Source: Erwinia endophytica (lineage in GTDB: Bacteria; Pseudomonadota; Gammaproteobacteria; Enterobacterales; Enterobacteriaceae). From it: a stretch of 64,000 nt of DNA. The stretch spans positions 19,195 through 83,194 of the forward strand of contig NZ_RQVV01000016.1 of NCBI RefSeq assembly GCF_009295515.1, written 5' to 3'. Positions within the stretch are counted from its first letter, which is position 1. Every line of letters begins with the position of its first letter. Under the pieces are notes generated by a model that was given only the letters and a program-made list of their open reading frames with translations, ran no database searches and was not told the DNA's origin. This document shows, one piece after another, positions 1-10,131 of this stretch. Both the position numbers and the translations under genes were made by a program.

Positions 1-1046
1 ACCTTGCCGGTCCCGACGATATCTATGTTTCTCCCAGTCAAATCCGCCGTTTCAACCTCCGTACAGGTGACACCATTTCCGGTAAAATCCGCCCACCAAA
101 AGAAGGTGAGCGTTATTTTGCTTTGTTGAAAGTTAACGAAGTTAACTACGACAAGCCGGAAAACGCCCGTAATAAGATCCTGTTCGAGAACTTAACGCCA
201 TTGCACGCCAACTCCCGTTTGCGTATGGAGCGAGGTAACGGTTCTACTGAAGATTTAACCGCGCGCGTACTTGACCTGGCCTCGCCAATTGGTCGTGGTC
301 AGCGTGGGCTGATTGTGGCGCCGCCTAAAGCCGGTAAAACCATGTTGCTGCAGAATATCGCGCAGAGTATTGCTTACAACCATCCTGATTGTGTGCTGAT
401 GGTGCTGCTGATTGATGAACGTCCGGAAGAAGTGACCGAGATGCAGCGTCTGGTTAAAGGTGAAGTGATCGCCTCTACCTTTGATGAGCCTGCTTCCCGG
501 CATGTACAGGTTGCCGAAATGGTAATCGAAAAGGCCAAACGTCTGGTGGAGCATAAAAAAGACGTGATAATCCTGCTGGACTCAATCACTCGCCTGGCGC
601 GTGCTTATAACACGGTCGTGCCAGCTTCAGGTAAAGTGCTGACAGGGGGGGTGGATGCAAACGCCCTGCATCGTCCAAAACGTTTCTTCGGTGCTGCGCG
701 TAATGTGGAAGAAGGCGGAAGCCTGACTATCATTGCCACCGCGCTGGTGGATACCGGTTCGAAGATGGACGAAGTTATCTATGAAGAATTTAAAGGTACC
801 GGCAACATGGAACTGCATCTGGCGCGTAAAATCGCTGAGAAGCGTGTGTTCCCGGCCATCGATTACAACCGGTCTGGTACACGTAAAGAAGAACTGCTTA
901 CCAGCTCCGAAGAACTGCAAAAAATGTGGATCTTACGCAAAATTATTCACCCAATGGGGGAAATTGACGCGATGGAGTTCCTCATCAACAAGCTGGCGAT
1001 GACCAAAACTAACGATGAGTTCTTCGAGATGATGAAACGCTCTTAA
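1..1046 (+). CDS. rho: Transcription termination factor Rho (5' end outside window)
   Basis: Hexameric RNA-dependent ATPase that terminates transcription. The open frame runs in from base 3 and gives about the last 347 residues of a protein that is usually 419 long, so roughly the first 70 residues are outside the window. The end of the N-terminal RNA-binding domain comes first, followed by the ATPase domain. Walker A (APPKAGKT) is encoded near 321-344, the Walker B region ([15 protein letters not shown]) near 567-611, and the Q-loop and R-loop segments follow. The ATG at 123 is internal and is not the start. A run of seven G at 645-651 encodes the conserved TGGVD stretch. The C-terminus (MMKRS) matches E. 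coli. Identity is certain; only the N-terminal part is missing. Confidence 0.98.
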   Translation, partial: LAGPDDIYVSPSQIRRFNLRTGDTISGKIRPPKEGERYFALLKVNEVNYDKPENARNKILFENLTPLHANSRLRMERGNGSTEDLTARVLDLASPIGRGQRGLIVAPPKAGKTMLLQNIAQSIAYNHPDCVLMVLLIDERPEEVTEMQRLVKGEVIASTFDEPASRHVQVAEMVIEKAKRLVEHKKDVIILLDSITRLARAYNTVVPASGKVLTGGVDANALHRPKRFFGAARNVEEGGSLTIIATALVDTGSKMDEVIYEEFKGTGNMELHLARKIAEKRVFPAIDYNRSGTRKEELLTSSEELQKMWILRKIIHPMGEIDAMEFLINKLAMTKTNDEFFEMMKRS

Positions 1047-1147
1047 GCGTTTTGCCCGATCCCCCTCTGAAGAAAGAGGGGTGAGTTATTGACTTTTTAG
1101 CAGTGAAAAAGCAGTTCACATGCTAGCCAAAAGTAAGAAAACTTAGG

Positions 1148-1176
1148 AAACGCCACGCTCAGACGTGGCGTTTTTT
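1148..1176 (+). terminator. Rho-independent terminator after rho
   Basis: A 7-bp GC-rich stem (CGCCACG at 1151-1157, CGTGGCG at 1164-1170) with a 6-base loop is followed directly by six T. A second hairpin without a T tract (CCCCTCT at 1062-1068 with AGAGGGG at 1075-1081) lies just after the rho stop codon and may protect the 3' end. Confidence 0.85.
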
Positions 1177-1356
1177 GTTTATGGGCTATACGATATTCAG
1201 CAACTGAAGAATTAAACAATGGTGTGATTCAGGATGAAAAGCAGTCAGATTCTGCATTTTATTTCTGAAATGGAATGGAAATCAGAATTAAATAGATGTT
1301 AGTGGCGTATAAAACGCCTATAACACTGCGAGATTCTTAGCGGAGAACTGGTTAAT
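1177..1356 (+). other. Leader region of the ECA operon
   Basis: AT-rich intergenic stretch between the rho terminator and wecA that must hold the wec operon promoter. A TATAAA at 1308-1313 is a possible -10 element, but no good -35 is visible at 16-18 bp upstream. Two small inverted repeats are present: TTCTGA 1263-1268 with TCAGAA 1282-1287, and GGCGT 1304-1308 with ACGCC 1314-1318, the latter overlapping the candidate -10. I see no gene here. Confidence 0.4.
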
Positions 1357-2436
1357 GTGAATTTACTCAATATGAGTACTGAGCTTGCTTTAATTTTTGT
1401 GTTTTCATTGGTTTTTCTTTTCTTCGCCCGTAAAGCAGCTAAACAAGTGGGTCTGGTGGATAAGCCCAACTACCGTAAACGCCACCAGGGGGTTATCCCT
1501 CTGGTGGGGGGAATCTCTGTTTTTGCCGGGATCTGTTTTGGCTTTGCCATCACTAACGACTACATTCCTCATTTTCGGCTTTACCTGGGATGTGCCGGTA
1601 TGTTGGTCCTGGTGGGGGCGCTGGATGACCGCTTCGATATTAGTGTAAAAATCCGTGCCTTTGTACAGGCAGCTATCGCTGTGGTCATGATGGTCATGGG
1701 AAAGCTGTATTTGCTGAGTCTTGGTTATATTTTCGGTCCATGGGAGTTGATAGTTGGTCCGTTTGGTTACGTGCTGACACTGTTTGCTGTTTGGGCGGCG
1801 ATCAACGCTTTCAATATGGTGGACGGTATTGATGGTCTGCTGGGGGGCCTCTCCTGTGTGACTTTCCTGGCGATGGGCATTATTTTGTTGTTTGATGGGC
1901 AGCCAAGTCTGGCGATGTGGTGTTTTTCGATGATTGCTGCCATTGTGCCCTATATCCTGCTGAACCTTGGTGTATTTGGCCGCCGTTATAAAGTCTTTAT
2001 GGGCGATGCAGGTAGTACGCTTATTGGTTTTACTATCATCTGGATCCTGTTGGAAGCCACTCAGGGCCAGTATCATCCCATCACCCCTGTCACCGCTTTG
2101 TGGTTGATTGCCATTCCGTTGATGGACATGGTGGCTATCATGTACCGTCGTCTTAGCAAAGGCATGAGTCCGTTTTCCGCGGATCGCCAGCACATCCACC
2201 ATTTGATCATGCGTGCTGGGTTCACCTCGAAACAGGCCTGTCTCCTGATTACCCTGGCCGCCGCGTTACTGGCCGGTGTGGGCGTGCTGGGTGAATACCT
2301 GAGCTTTGTCCCTGACTGGGCAATGCTGCTGCTGTTCCTGCTGGCGTTTATGCTTTATGGCTACTGTATCAAGCGGGCATGGCGTGTGGCGCGCCTGATA
2401 AAAAGGTTTAAAAGGCGCTTGCGTAAAGCACAATAA
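1357..2436 (+). CDS. wecA: UDP-GlcNAc:undecaprenyl-phosphate GlcNAc-1-phosphate transferase WecA
   Basis: Integral membrane enzyme that starts ECA (and many O-antigen) chains by moving GlcNAc-1-phosphate from UDP-GlcNAc to undecaprenyl phosphate, giving lipid I. The 359-residue polytopic protein carries the family's catalytic residues: DD at 90-91 in GALDDRFD, the NMVDGIDG motif at 153-160, the GDAGS motif near 216-220, and the HIHH motif at 279-282. E. coli WecA is 367 residues long; only the extreme C-terminus is shorter here. The start is GTG at 1357, behind the GGAG of 1342-1345, and gives the MNLL N-terminus typical of the family. An overlapping ATG at 1355 is in another frame. First gene of the ECA operon. 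Confidence 0.97.
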   Translation: MNLLNMSTELALIFVFSLVFLFFARKAAKQVGLVDKPNYRKRHQGVIPLVGGISVFAGICFGFAITNDYIPHFRLYLGCAGMLVLVGALDDRFDISVKIRAFVQAAIAVVMMVMGKLYLLSLGYIFGPWELIVGPFGYVLTLFAVWAAINAFNMVDGIDGLLGGLSCVTFLAMGIILLFDGQPSLAMWCFSMIAAIVPYILLNLGVFGRRYKVFMGDAGSTLIGFTIIWILLEATQGQYHPITPVTALWLIAIPLMDMVAIMYRRLSKGMSPFSADRQHIHHLIMRAGFTSKQACLLITLAAALLAGVGVLGEYLSFVPDWAMLLLFLLAFMLYGYCIKRAWRVARLIKRFKRRLRKAQ

Positions 2437-2493
2437 TTCGCGGTTTTCCCTGGCTGACAGAACTCAATACCCTGAAAACAAGGAATATAAAGT

Positions 2494-3522
2494 ATGACGC
2501 ATCCTGACGTTGCAGATAACGAACTGGATATTCGCGGACTTTGCTGCACTTTATGGCGGGGTAAGTACTGGATCATCGGCAGCGCGTTGCTGTTCGCCCT
2601 GCTGGCCTATATCTGGTCGCTTCTCGTTACGCCAAAATGGAGTTCCACGGCTATCACCGATCGTCCTACTGTCAACATGCTGGGCAACTTCTATGCACAG
2701 CAGCAGTTTCTCAATAATCTGGATGCGCGCAGCCGCAATACTAACCTGGTGCCGCCCTCGGTGGTGGATGAAGCTTACCAGGAATTCATTATGCAGCTCT
2801 CGGCATATGATGCCCGCCGGGACTTTTGGCTGCGAAACCCGTACTACAAACAGCGCCAGACGGGTCATACCCGCCATGATGCTGTATTGCTGGATGAGTT
2901 AATCGCGAACATTCAATATCAGCCGGCTGATGCGGTGAAAAACCTTCATGATACCGTCAAGCTGGTGGCGGAAACTGCACCGGAAGCCAATACACTGTTG
3001 CGTCAGTACGTGACATTTGCTAATCAGCGGGCGGTTTCTCATCTTAATGAAGAATTGGCAGGTGCCTGGGCTGCCCGGACTCTCCAACTGAAAGCACAGG
3101 TAAAACGGCAGGAGGAGGTGGCAAAAGCTATTTATGACCGCCAGGTGAAGAGTGTGCAAAATGCGCTGAAAATTGCTCAGCAGCAGGGATTTGAACAGGC
3201 GAAAACGGCGATACCTGTGGAGCAACTGCCTGATTCAGAACTGTTCTTACTCGGTCGTTCAATGTTACAGGCCCGTCTGGAGAGTCTGCAGGCCGCAGGG
3301 CCTGGCGCCGATTTGGACTATGATCAAAATAAAGCCATGCTGAACACGCTGAATGCCGGCCCAACACTGCTAAATACTTTCCAGACCTGGCGCTATTTGA
3401 GGACGCCGGAAGAACCGGTGCAACGCGACAGTCCTCGTCGTCTGTTTTTGATGATTATGTGGGGTGCGGTAGGCGCCTTTACTGGAGCAGGGATAGCGCT
3501 GGTACGTCGGCGTCGCGATTAA
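2494..3522 (+). CDS. wzzE: ECA chain-length regulator WzzE
   Basis: Inner-membrane polysaccharide co-polymerase that sets the modal chain length of ECA together with WzyE. The 342-residue protein has the Wzz layout: a short cytosolic N-terminus, a transmembrane segment at about 25-46, a long periplasmic alpha-helical domain with heptad-like charged stretches at about 190-235, and a second transmembrane segment at about 316-338 before an Arg-rich tail. Length is close to the E. coli protein (348). It lies 57 bp after wecA and 49 bp before wecB, in the usual operon position. Confidence 0.95.
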   Translation: MTHPDVADNELDIRGLCCTLWRGKYWIIGSALLFALLAYIWSLLVTPKWSSTAITDRPTVNMLGNFYAQQQFLNNLDARSRNTNLVPPSVVDEAYQEFIMQLSAYDARRDFWLRNPYYKQRQTGHTRHDAVLLDELIANIQYQPADAVKNLHDTVKLVAETAPEANTLLRQYVTFANQRAVSHLNEELAGAWAARTLQLKAQVKRQEEVAKAIYDRQVKSVQNALKIAQQQGFEQAKTAIPVEQLPDSELFLLGRSMLQARLESLQAAGPGADLDYDQNKAMLNTLNAGPTLLNTFQTWRYLRTPEEPVQRDSPRRLFLMIMWGAVGAFTGAGIALVRRRRD

Positions 3523-3571
3523 TCGTCCGTCAGCTTATCGTTACTTAACAGATGAATCTAAGAGAGCAACA

Positions 3572-4702
3572 GTGAAAGTATTAACTGTTTTTGGCACGCG
3601 CCCGGAAGCAATAAAAATGGCGCCTCTGATTCATGCACTCGCGCAGGATAGCGAGATAGAAGCGCGGCTGTGCGTTACGGCACAGCACCGCGAGATGCTG
3701 GATCAGGTATTACAGCTGTTTGCTATTGTCCCGGACTACGATCTCAATATTATGCGTCCTGGACAGGATCTGACCGAGGTAACTTGCCGTATTCTTAATG
3801 GGTTAAAAACGGTGTTTGCCGACTTCGCCCCAGATGTCGTGCTGGTACATGGCGATACCACCACCTCTTTTGCCGCCAGCCTGGCTGCTTTCTATCACCG
3901 GATCCCCGTGGGGCATGTGGAGGCAGGTCTGCGCACTGGCGATCTTTATTCCCCATGGCCTGAAGAGGCTAACCGTACGCTGACTGGGCATCTGGCTTGT
4001 TATCATTTTACCCCAACGGAAGCGGCCAGGCAGAACCTGTTGCGTGAGAATCTTCGGGATGCCCGTATGTTTGTGACAGGGAATACGGTGATTGATGCCC
4101 TGTTTTGGATGCGTGATCGGGTACTGAGTGATGAAACGTTGCGCGCCAGCCTGGCGGGGCGTTACCCGTTTCTCGACGCGAATAAAAAGATGATTCTGGT
4201 GACAGGTCATCGTCGCGAGAGTTTTGGCAGCGGTTTTGAACGTATCTGTAGTGCACTGGCGGAGATCGCTCGCTCGCACCCTGAAGTGCAGATTGTCTAT
4301 CCCGTACATCTGAATCCTAACGTTAATGAACCAGTTAACCGTATTCTGCGGGACATCGACAATATTATGCTGATCGAGCCGCAGGAGTACCTGCCCTTCG
4401 TTTGGTTGATGGTGCATTCATGGTTAATTCTGACCGATTCCGGCGGTATCCAGGAAGAGGCGCCGTCGTTGGGTAAGCCGGTGCTGGTGATGCGTGATAC
4501 CACCGAGCGGCCAGAAGCGGTTGAGGCTGGAACGGTCAGGCTGGTCGGCACCGACGTCGAGAAAATCGTCAATGAGGTAGCGCGTCTGCTGACAGATGAC
4601 GAGGCGTATCAATCCATGAGTCGTGCCCACAATCCCTATGGAGATGGCCTGGCCTGCCAACGTATTGTGCAGGCACTTAAAAACAATCGGATGACATTAT
4701 GA
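3572..4702 (+). CDS. wecB: UDP-N-acetylglucosamine 2-epimerase (non-hydrolysing) WecB
   Basis: Cytosolic enzyme converting UDP-GlcNAc to UDP-ManNAc, the precursor of the second ECA sugar. The 376 residues equal the E. coli length. Residues important in the family are present: R10 and K15 in the N-terminal [10 protein letters not shown]95 in HGDTTT, E117 in [11 protein letters not shown]131 in the WPEEANR segment, and H213 in TGHRRESFG. The start is GTG at 3572 after an AGAG-containing ribosome site. The stop overlaps the wecC start (ATGA at 4699-4702), consistent with translational coupling. Confidence 0.98.
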   Translation: MKVLTVFGTRPEAIKMAPLIHALAQDSEIEARLCVTAQHREMLDQVLQLFAIVPDYDLNIMRPGQDLTEVTCRILNGLKTVFADFAPDVVLVHGDTTTSFAASLAAFYHRIPVGHVEAGLRTGDLYSPWPEEANRTLTGHLACYHFTPTEAARQNLLRENLRDARMFVTGNTVIDALFWMRDRVLSDETLRASLAGRYPFLDANKKMILVTGHRRESFGSGFERICSALAEIARSHPEVQIVYPVHLNPNVNEPVNRILRDIDNIMLIEPQEYLPFVWLMVHSWLILTDSGGIQEEAPSLGKPVLVMRDTTERPEAVEAGTVRLVGTDVEKIVNEVARLLTDDEAYQSMSRAHNPYGDGLACQRIVQALKNNRMTL

Positions 4703-5961
4703 CGTTTAATACCATATCCGTTATCGGACTGGGCTATATCGGTTTGCCAACCGCAGCCGCTTTTGCTGCGCGGCGGAAATCGGTCATTGGCATTGATCTC
4801 AATGCTGATGTGGTAGCGACCATTAACCGCGGTGAGATCCATATTGTTGAACCAGACCTCAGTCAGGTGGTGAGCACCGCCGTGGCACAAGGTTATCTGC
4901 GGGCCGCGGTGACTCCGGAACCAGCCGAGGCTTTTCTGATAGCCGTCCCCACTCCTTTTAAAGATCACCATCAACCTGATTTGTCGTTTGTGAAAGCCGC
5001 GGCGGAGTCTGTTGCGCCAGTGCTGAAAAAAGGGGATATCGTGATCCTCGAATCCACCTCTCCTGTCGGCGCGACTGAACAACTGGCTGAATGGCTGGCG
5101 GCGGCACGTGACGATCTGACCTTCCCGCAGCATGCTGGCGAGCAGGCGGATATCCACATTGCCTATTGTCCGGAGCGCGTTCTGCCGGGACGAGTGATGG
5201 TCGAGTTAGTGAAGAATGACCGGGTGATTGGCGGCATGACATCGACCTGTTCCAACATGGCCTGCCAGCTGTACGAGATTTTCCTGGAAGGTGAATGTGT
5301 GGTAACCCACTCCCGTACCGCTGAGATGTGCAAATTGACGGAAAACAGTTTTCGCGACGTCAATATCGCTTTCGCTAATGAATTATCGTTGATTTGCGCC
5401 GCTCAGGGGATCAACGTCTGGGAATTGATTCGCCTGGCTAACCGCCATCCGCGCGTCAATATTTTGCAGCCCGGTCCTGGCGTCGGAGGGCACTGTATCG
5501 CGGTCGATCCATGGTTTATCGTGGCGCAAAATCCTGTACAGGCCCGACTGATCCGTACTGCGCGGGAAGTGAATGATAGTAAGCCCCACTGGGTACTGGA
5601 TCAGGTGAAAAAGACGCTGGCGGAATGTCTGGCCGCTAACGACAAACGTGCCAGCGAGCTGACTATTGCCTGCTTTGGGCTGGTATTCAAAGCGGATATT
5701 GATGATCTGCGCGAGAGCCCCGCGATGGAGGTGGTCGGGATGATTGCCGAATGGCATCAGGGTATCACGCTGGTGGTTGAGCCGAATATTCATCAGTTGC
5801 CGAAAACGCTGGAGGGTAAAGTCGACCTGGTGCCGCAGGATAGCGCTTTGCAGCGAGCTGATGTGCTGGTGATGTTAGTTGATCATGCACAGTTTAAGGC
5901 GCTGGATATTGCTAGCGTGCAATCACAGCGGATTGTCGATACGAAAGGGATCTGGCAGTGA
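4699..5961 (+). CDS. wecC: UDP-N-acetyl-D-mannosamine dehydrogenase WecC
   Basis: NAD-dependent enzyme that oxidises UDP-ManNAc to UDP-ManNAcA. The 420-residue protein of the UDP-glucose/GDP-mannose dehydrogenase family shows the N-terminal Rossmann motif (IGLGYIGLP near 9-17), a central dimerisation domain, and the catalytic cysteine C266 in [13 protein letters not shown]. In E. coli rffG and rffH follow wecC. Here the wecC stop overlaps the wecD start (GTGA at 5958-5961), so those two genes are absent without any remnant. Confidence 0.98.
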   Translation: MTFNTISVIGLGYIGLPTAAAFAARRKSVIGIDLNADVVATINRGEIHIVEPDLSQVVSTAVAQGYLRAAVTPEPAEAFLIAVPTPFKDHHQPDLSFVKAAAESVAPVLKKGDIVILESTSPVGATEQLAEWLAAARDDLTFPQHAGEQADIHIAYCPERVLPGRVMVELVKNDRVIGGMTSTCSNMACQLYEIFLEGECVVTHSRTAEMCKLTENSFRDVNIAFANELSLICAAQGINVWELIRLANRHPRVNILQPGPGVGGHCIAVDPWFIVAQNPVQARLIRTAREVNDSKPHWVLDQVKKTLAECLAANDKRASELTIACFGLVFKADIDDLRESPAMEVVGMIAEWHQGITLVVEPNIHQLPKTLEGKVDLVPQDSALQRADVLVMLVDHAQFKALDIASVQSQRIVDTKGIWQ

Positions 5962-6677
5962 GTTTGGCTGGACGTCCTCTACCGGCCGTACAAGGCCTGC
6001 TCACGCCACTGGCGTGGGAAAATGCGTTCTTTGCGATTAACAGCGCTCTACTCAGTCTTGATGTGCACCAGGCGGCGATTGATGAAGCACAGCTGCAATC
6101 ATACGACCGGGTGCAAGCCAAAGTATTTTCTCAGCAGACGGCAGAGCTGGACGCGTTGAATCATCTGGGATTCCGTTTGGTCGAAGGTGAAGTTGAGCTG
6201 GTACTGGGCATTCGCACTGGCGGCAGGCCGGAGGGTATCCGCATCGCCAGGCAGGAGCATATCCCGACATTGCGCGAGGTCGCCCGTGGTGCTTTTGCCT
6301 ACAGTCGTTTTCGTGAGCCCTGGTATCAGCCCGGTGACAGTGGTCGTTTTTATGCCCAATGGGTGGAAAATGCCGTTCTGGGAATTTTCGACCATCAGTG
6401 CCTGCTGGCGGTGAGTGAGCAGGGTAACCTGCAGGGGTTTGTCTCTCTTCGTGAATTGCCGGATGGCAGCGCACGTATTGGGTTGCTGGCTACACTGGCT
6501 GAAGCGCAAGGGCTGGGCGTTGGACAAAGGATGATTGAGGCGGCGTCTGACTGGTGTCGTGCCCGGCGCCTGACGCGTCTTCATGTTGCTACCCAACTGG
6601 GTAATCTGCCTGCGCTGCGGCTTTATCTTCGCTGCGGAGGTGTGATTGAACGCACCGCTTACTGGCTTTACAGGTAA
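5958..6677 (+). CDS. wecD: dTDP-fucosamine acetyltransferase WecD
   Basis: Acetylates dTDP-4-amino-4,6-dideoxygalactose to dTDP-Fuc4NAc, the third ECA sugar donor. The 239-residue GNAT-fold protein has an acetyl-CoA loop near 184-194 (AQGLGVGQRM) and the conserved C-terminal Tyr region (AYWLYR). E. coli WecD is 224 residues; the extra length is at the N-terminus and in the first, least conserved half. The start is GTG at 5958 inside the end of wecC, and it joins directly to wecC because rffGH are missing. The N-terminal half is typical for this fast-evolving protein and I see no frameshift. Confidence 0.93.
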   Translation: MSLAGRPLPAVQGLLTPLAWENAFFAINSALLSLDVHQAAIDEAQLQSYDRVQAKVFSQQTAELDALNHLGFRLVEGEVELVLGIRTGGRPEGIRIARQEHIPTLREVARGAFAYSRFREPWYQPGDSGRFYAQWVENAVLGIFDHQCLLAVSEQGNLQGFVSLRELPDGSARIGLLATLAEAQGLGVGQRMIEAASDWCRARRLTRLHVATQLGNLPALRLYLRCGGVIERTAYWLYR

Positions 6678-6681
6678 CCCT

Positions 6682-7812
6682 ATGATTCCGTTTAATGCTC
6701 CCGCAATAGTGGGAACCGAGCTTGAATACATGCAATCGGCTATGGGAAGCGGCAAGCTGTGTGGCGATGGCGGTTTTACCCGACGTTGCCAGCAGTGGAT
6801 GGAAAATAAATTTGGCAGCAAAAAAGTGCTGCTGACGCCATCGTGTACTGCTTCGCTGGAGATGGCGGCCATGCTGATTGATATCCAGCCGGGCGATGAA
6901 GTGATTATGCCCAGTTATACCTTTGTTTCCACCGCTAACGCTTTTGTTCTGCGCGGCGCGACTATCGTATTTGTGGATATCCGCCCTGATACGCTGAATA
7001 TTGATGAAAACCTGATTGAAGCGGCTATCACCGATAAAACCCGGGCTATCGTACCGGTCCATTATGCGGGCGTCTCCTGTGAAATGGAGGTGATTATGGC
7101 GCTGGCGGAGAAGTATAAGCTGATGGTCGTTGAGGACGCAGCGCAGGGCATAATGTCCACATACAAAGGCAAAGCGCTGGGCACGATTGGACATATCGGC
7201 TGTTTCAGTTTCCATGAAACCAAAAATTACACCGCAGGCGGCGAGGGCGGAGCGACTCTGATTAATGATCCCACATTGGTTGAGCGGGCTGAAATCATCC
7301 GTGAAAAGGGGACTAACCGTAGCCAGTTTTTTCGTGGACAGGTGGATAAATATACCTGGCGAGACATCGGTTCCAGTTACCTGATGGCGGATTTGCAGGC
7401 GGCGTACCTGTGGGCGCAGCTTGAGGCGGCTAAGCGGATCAATGATCGGCGCCTGCGGCTATGGCAGAACTATGACGATGCGCTGCAACCCGTTGCGGCC
7501 CGAGGGCGGATTTCGTTACCGTCGATGCCGCCAGACTGCCAGCACAATGCGCATATGTTTTATATCAAGCTGCGTGACAACGATGATCGTACGGCACTGA
7601 TTGACTGGCTGAAGGAAGCGGAGATCCTGGCGGTATTTCACTATATTCCGTTGCACCTGTCGCCAGCGGGGCGGCGTTTTGGTCGTTTCCACGGTACGGA
7701 TCGTTACACGCAGGCTGAAAGTGAGCGCCTGCTACGCCTGCCGTTGTTTTATAATCTCTCAGATAACAATCAGCAGACGGTGATCAATTCACTACTGAGC
7801 TATTTTTCCTGA
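6682..7812 (+). CDS. wecE: dTDP-4-amino-4,6-dideoxygalactose transaminase WecE
   Basis: PLP enzyme that aminates dTDP-4-keto-6-deoxyglucose to dTDP-Fuc4N in ECA synthesis. The protein is 376 residues, equal to E. coli. The PLP-binding lysine is K181 in FHETKNYTAGGEGG, with the upstream VVEDAAQG motif (D152) that contacts the pyridine nitrogen. The start is ATG at 6682 (MIPFNAP), four bases after the wecD stop. A longer in-frame start at 6646 would overlap wecD and is not supported by homologues. Its substrate is made by RffG and RffH, whose genes are not in this operon. Confidence 0.97.
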   Translation: MIPFNAPAIVGTELEYMQSAMGSGKLCGDGGFTRRCQQWMENKFGSKKVLLTPSCTASLEMAAMLIDIQPGDEVIMPSYTFVSTANAFVLRGATIVFVDIRPDTLNIDENLIEAAITDKTRAIVPVHYAGVSCEMEVIMALAEKYKLMVVEDAAQGIMSTYKGKALGTIGHIGCFSFHETKNYTAGGEGGATLINDPTLVERAEIIREKGTNRSQFFRGQVDKYTWRDIGSSYLMADLQAAYLWAQLEAAKRINDRRLRLWQNYDDALQPVAARGRISLPSMPPDCQHNAHMFYIKLRDNDDRTALIDWLKEAEILAVFHYIPLHLSPAGRRFGRFHGTDRYTQAESERLLRLPLFYNLSDNNQQTVINSLLSYFS

Positions 7813-7813
7813 T

Positions 7814-9064
7814 ATGTCACTGGCTAAAGCTTCGATGTGGACGGCGGCGTCGACACTGGTAAAAATCGCTGCGGGTTTGCTGGTGGTAAAAATGTTGGCG
7901 GTATCGTTTGGTCCCAGTGGTGTTGGACAGGCGGGTAATTTCCGCCAACTGATCACGGTGTTAGGCGTGCTGGCAGGGGCGGGGATTTTCAACGGCGTCA
8001 CGAAATATGTCGCGGAATATCAGCAACAGCCTCAGCGGTTGCAGGCCGTTACGGCGACGGCTTCAGCAATCGTTCTGGGCGTCTCGACCCTGCTGGCCAT
8101 CGTGTTTCTGCTGTTTGCCGAGCCGATCAGTGTTGGGCTGTTTGGTCATGGCGGCTATCAGAATGTGTTACGCATTGTCGCGTTTCTGCAAGCTGGCATT
8201 GCCTGGGCTAATCTGGCGTTGGCAATTATTAAAGGTTTTCGCGATGCGCGGGGAAATGCGTTGGCGCTGATCCTCGGGAGCCTGGTTGGCGTGGCCGCGT
8301 GGTTTATCTGTTATGGGGTAGGGGGATATCGTGGAGCGCTGGTCGGGATGGCGATGGTGCCGGCGTTGATTGTGCTGCCTGCGGTGGTCATACTGGCGAA
8401 ACGTGACCATTTGCCACTGCACTTTCTTACGCCAGTCTGGCATGCGGATATTGCCCGTAGCCTCAGTAAATTCACGCTGATGGCCTTGATAACCTCACTG
8501 ACATTACCGCTGGCATGGATAATGATGCGCAATCTGTTGGCTGAACATAATGGCTGGGAGCAGGTGGGGTTGTGGCAAGGCGTGACCAGTATTTCTGATG
8601 CTTACTTGCAGTTTATTACCGCTTCATTCAGCGTGTATTTACTGCCGACGCTTGCCCGACTGACCAGCAAACAGGATATCTCTCGTGAGATTTTTCGCTC
8701 ACTGCGCTTTGTGTTCCCGGTGGTGATCGCGGTCAGTGTAACGATCTGGTTACTGCGGGATGTGGCTATCTGGCTGCTTTTCTCCAGCAAGTTCACCGGC
8801 ATGCGTGATCTGTTTGTCTGGCAACTGAGCGGGGACGTGTTCAAGGTCGGTTCTTATGTGTTTGGCTATTTGGTTATCGCCAAAGCCTCACTGCGTTTTT
8901 ACATTTTGACTGAAATCAGTCAGTTTTTGCTGCTGACGCTATTTGCGCACTGGCTGATCCCTTTACATGGCGCTACCGGAGCGGCCCAAGCCTATATGGT
9001 GACCTATATCGCTTATTTTGCGCTCTGCGCTGCTGCCTTTTTTCTTTATCGTAGGCACGTATGA
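7814..9064 (+). CDS. wzxE: ECA lipid III flippase WzxE
   Basis: Inner-membrane flippase moving the undecaprenyl-linked ECA trisaccharide to the periplasmic face. The 416-residue MOP-superfamily protein has about 12 hydrophobic segments and the same length and N-terminus ([14 protein letters not shown]) as E. coli WzxE. It starts one base after the wecE stop and overlaps wecF by four bases (ATGA, 9061-9064). Confidence 0.97.
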   Translation: MSLAKASMWTAASTLVKIAAGLLVVKMLAVSFGPSGVGQAGNFRQLITVLGVLAGAGIFNGVTKYVAEYQQQPQRLQAVTATASAIVLGVSTLLAIVFLLFAEPISVGLFGHGGYQNVLRIVAFLQAGIAWANLALAIIKGFRDARGNALALILGSLVGVAAWFICYGVGGYRGALVGMAMVPALIVLPAVVILAKRDHLPLHFLTPVWHADIARSLSKFTLMALITSLTLPLAWIMMRNLLAEHNGWEQVGLWQGVTSISDAYLQFITASFSVYLLPTLARLTSKQDISREIFRSLRFVFPVVIAVSVTIWLLRDVAIWLLFSSKFTGMRDLFVWQLSGDVFKVGSYVFGYLVIAKASLRFYILTEISQFLLLTLFAHWLIPLHGATGAAQAYMVTYIAYFALCAAAFFLYRRHV

Positions 9065-10131
9065 TCACATTGATTCATGTTCTCGGATCGGCCATTCCCC
9101 ACCACAATCAGACTGTGTTACGTTTTTTCAATGATATCCTGTCAGAAGCGGCTCCCCGTTCTGCGCCCCGCCAGTTCTGGGTCGTGGGTGAAGCGCCCGT
9201 TGCTGATTTGGGGCGTCTGTCTATTCGTTGGTTTGCTGACAAGCGGATGTTAGCTCAGGCAGTGAGCGCGCTGGCCAGGGCTGATCGCAACACGCGTTTT
9301 TTCTTCCACGGGCAGTTTAATCCAACCTTATGGCTGGCACTGTTAGTGGGCAAGCTGCGTTCCTCGCAGGTTTACTGGCATATCTGGGGCGCTGATCTGT
9401 ATGAACAGGCTGCCGGGCTAAAATTCCGACTGTTTTATCTTATGCGCCGGTTGGCTCAGAAACGAGTGGGACAGGTTTTTGCCACGCGGGGAGATATCAA
9501 CTATTTTCAGCAGCGTCACCCCTCCATTCCGGCTTCCTTACTCTACTTTCCTACGCGGATAGCGCAGGTTGTTCCGTCTGCAGCGCAGAAAGGGGATACT
9601 CTGACCATCCTGGTCGGTAATTCGGGGGATGCCAGCAATCGTCACATCCAGGCGCTGCAGGCGATCCATCAGCAGTTTGGCGATCAAGCGGAGGTGATCG
9701 TGCCGCTGGGTTATCCGGCAAATAACGAGGTTTATATCAGCCAGGTCCGCGAGGTTGGCAGGGCATTATTTGCGGAGGAAAAGTTACATCTTCTCTGCGA
9801 GAATCTTGATTTTCAGGCCTATTTGCACGTGATCTCGCGTTGTGATTTAGGGTATTTTATTTTTGAACGCCAACAGGGCATCGGTACGCTATGCTTGCTT
9901 ATTCAGGCGAATATTCCTTTTGTAGTGAGTCGTAAAAATCCATTCTGGCAGGATTTGACTGAGCAGCAGGTACCGGTATTATTCGCTGGAGACCCGCTTG
10001 ATGCCCTGATTGTGGCTGATGCGCAGCGGCAGATGACGCGACTGGATAAATCCTCGATCGCCTTTTTTGAACCCGCTTATATCGAAGGCTGGAAACAGGC
10101 ACTGTCACTGTCGGAGGGCGAAATGGCATGA
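9061..10131 (+). CDS. wecF: TDP-Fuc4NAc:lipid II Fuc4NAc transferase WecF
   Basis: Adds the third sugar (Fuc4NAc) to ECA lipid II, forming lipid III. The 356-residue glycosyltransferase-family-56 protein has the family's N-terminal [11 protein letters not shown] segment and HIWGADLY motif (residues about 108-115). It has no transmembrane helix and probably acts at the cytosolic membrane face. It overlaps both neighbours (wzxE and wzyE) by four bases, as is usual for this operon. Confidence 0.95.
   Translation: MITLIHVLGSAIPHHNQTVLRFFNDILSEAAPRSAPRQFWVVGEAPVADLGRLSIRWFADKRMLAQAVSALARADRNTRFFFHGQFNPTLWLALLVGKLRSSQVYWHIWGADLYEQAAGLKFRLFYLMRRLAQKRVGQVFATRGDINYFQQRHPSIPASLLYFPTRIAQVVPSAAQKGDTLTILVGNSGDASNRHIQALQAIHQQFGDQAEVIVPLGYPANNEVYISQVREVGRALFAEEKLHLLCENLDFQAYLHVISRCDLGYFIFERQQGIGTLCLLIQANIPFVVSRKNPFWQDLTEQQVPVLFAGDPLDALIVADAQRQMTRLDKSSIAFFEPAYIEGWKQALSLSEGEMA

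Noticed and set aside
1405..2202. 265-codon minus-strand frame opposite wecA
   Set aside because: A shadow of wecA with no recognisable domain and a composition set by the opposite strand.
6099..7215. Long minus-strand frames opposite wecD and wecE
   Set aside because: Shadows of well-supported genes; no ribosome site or domain.
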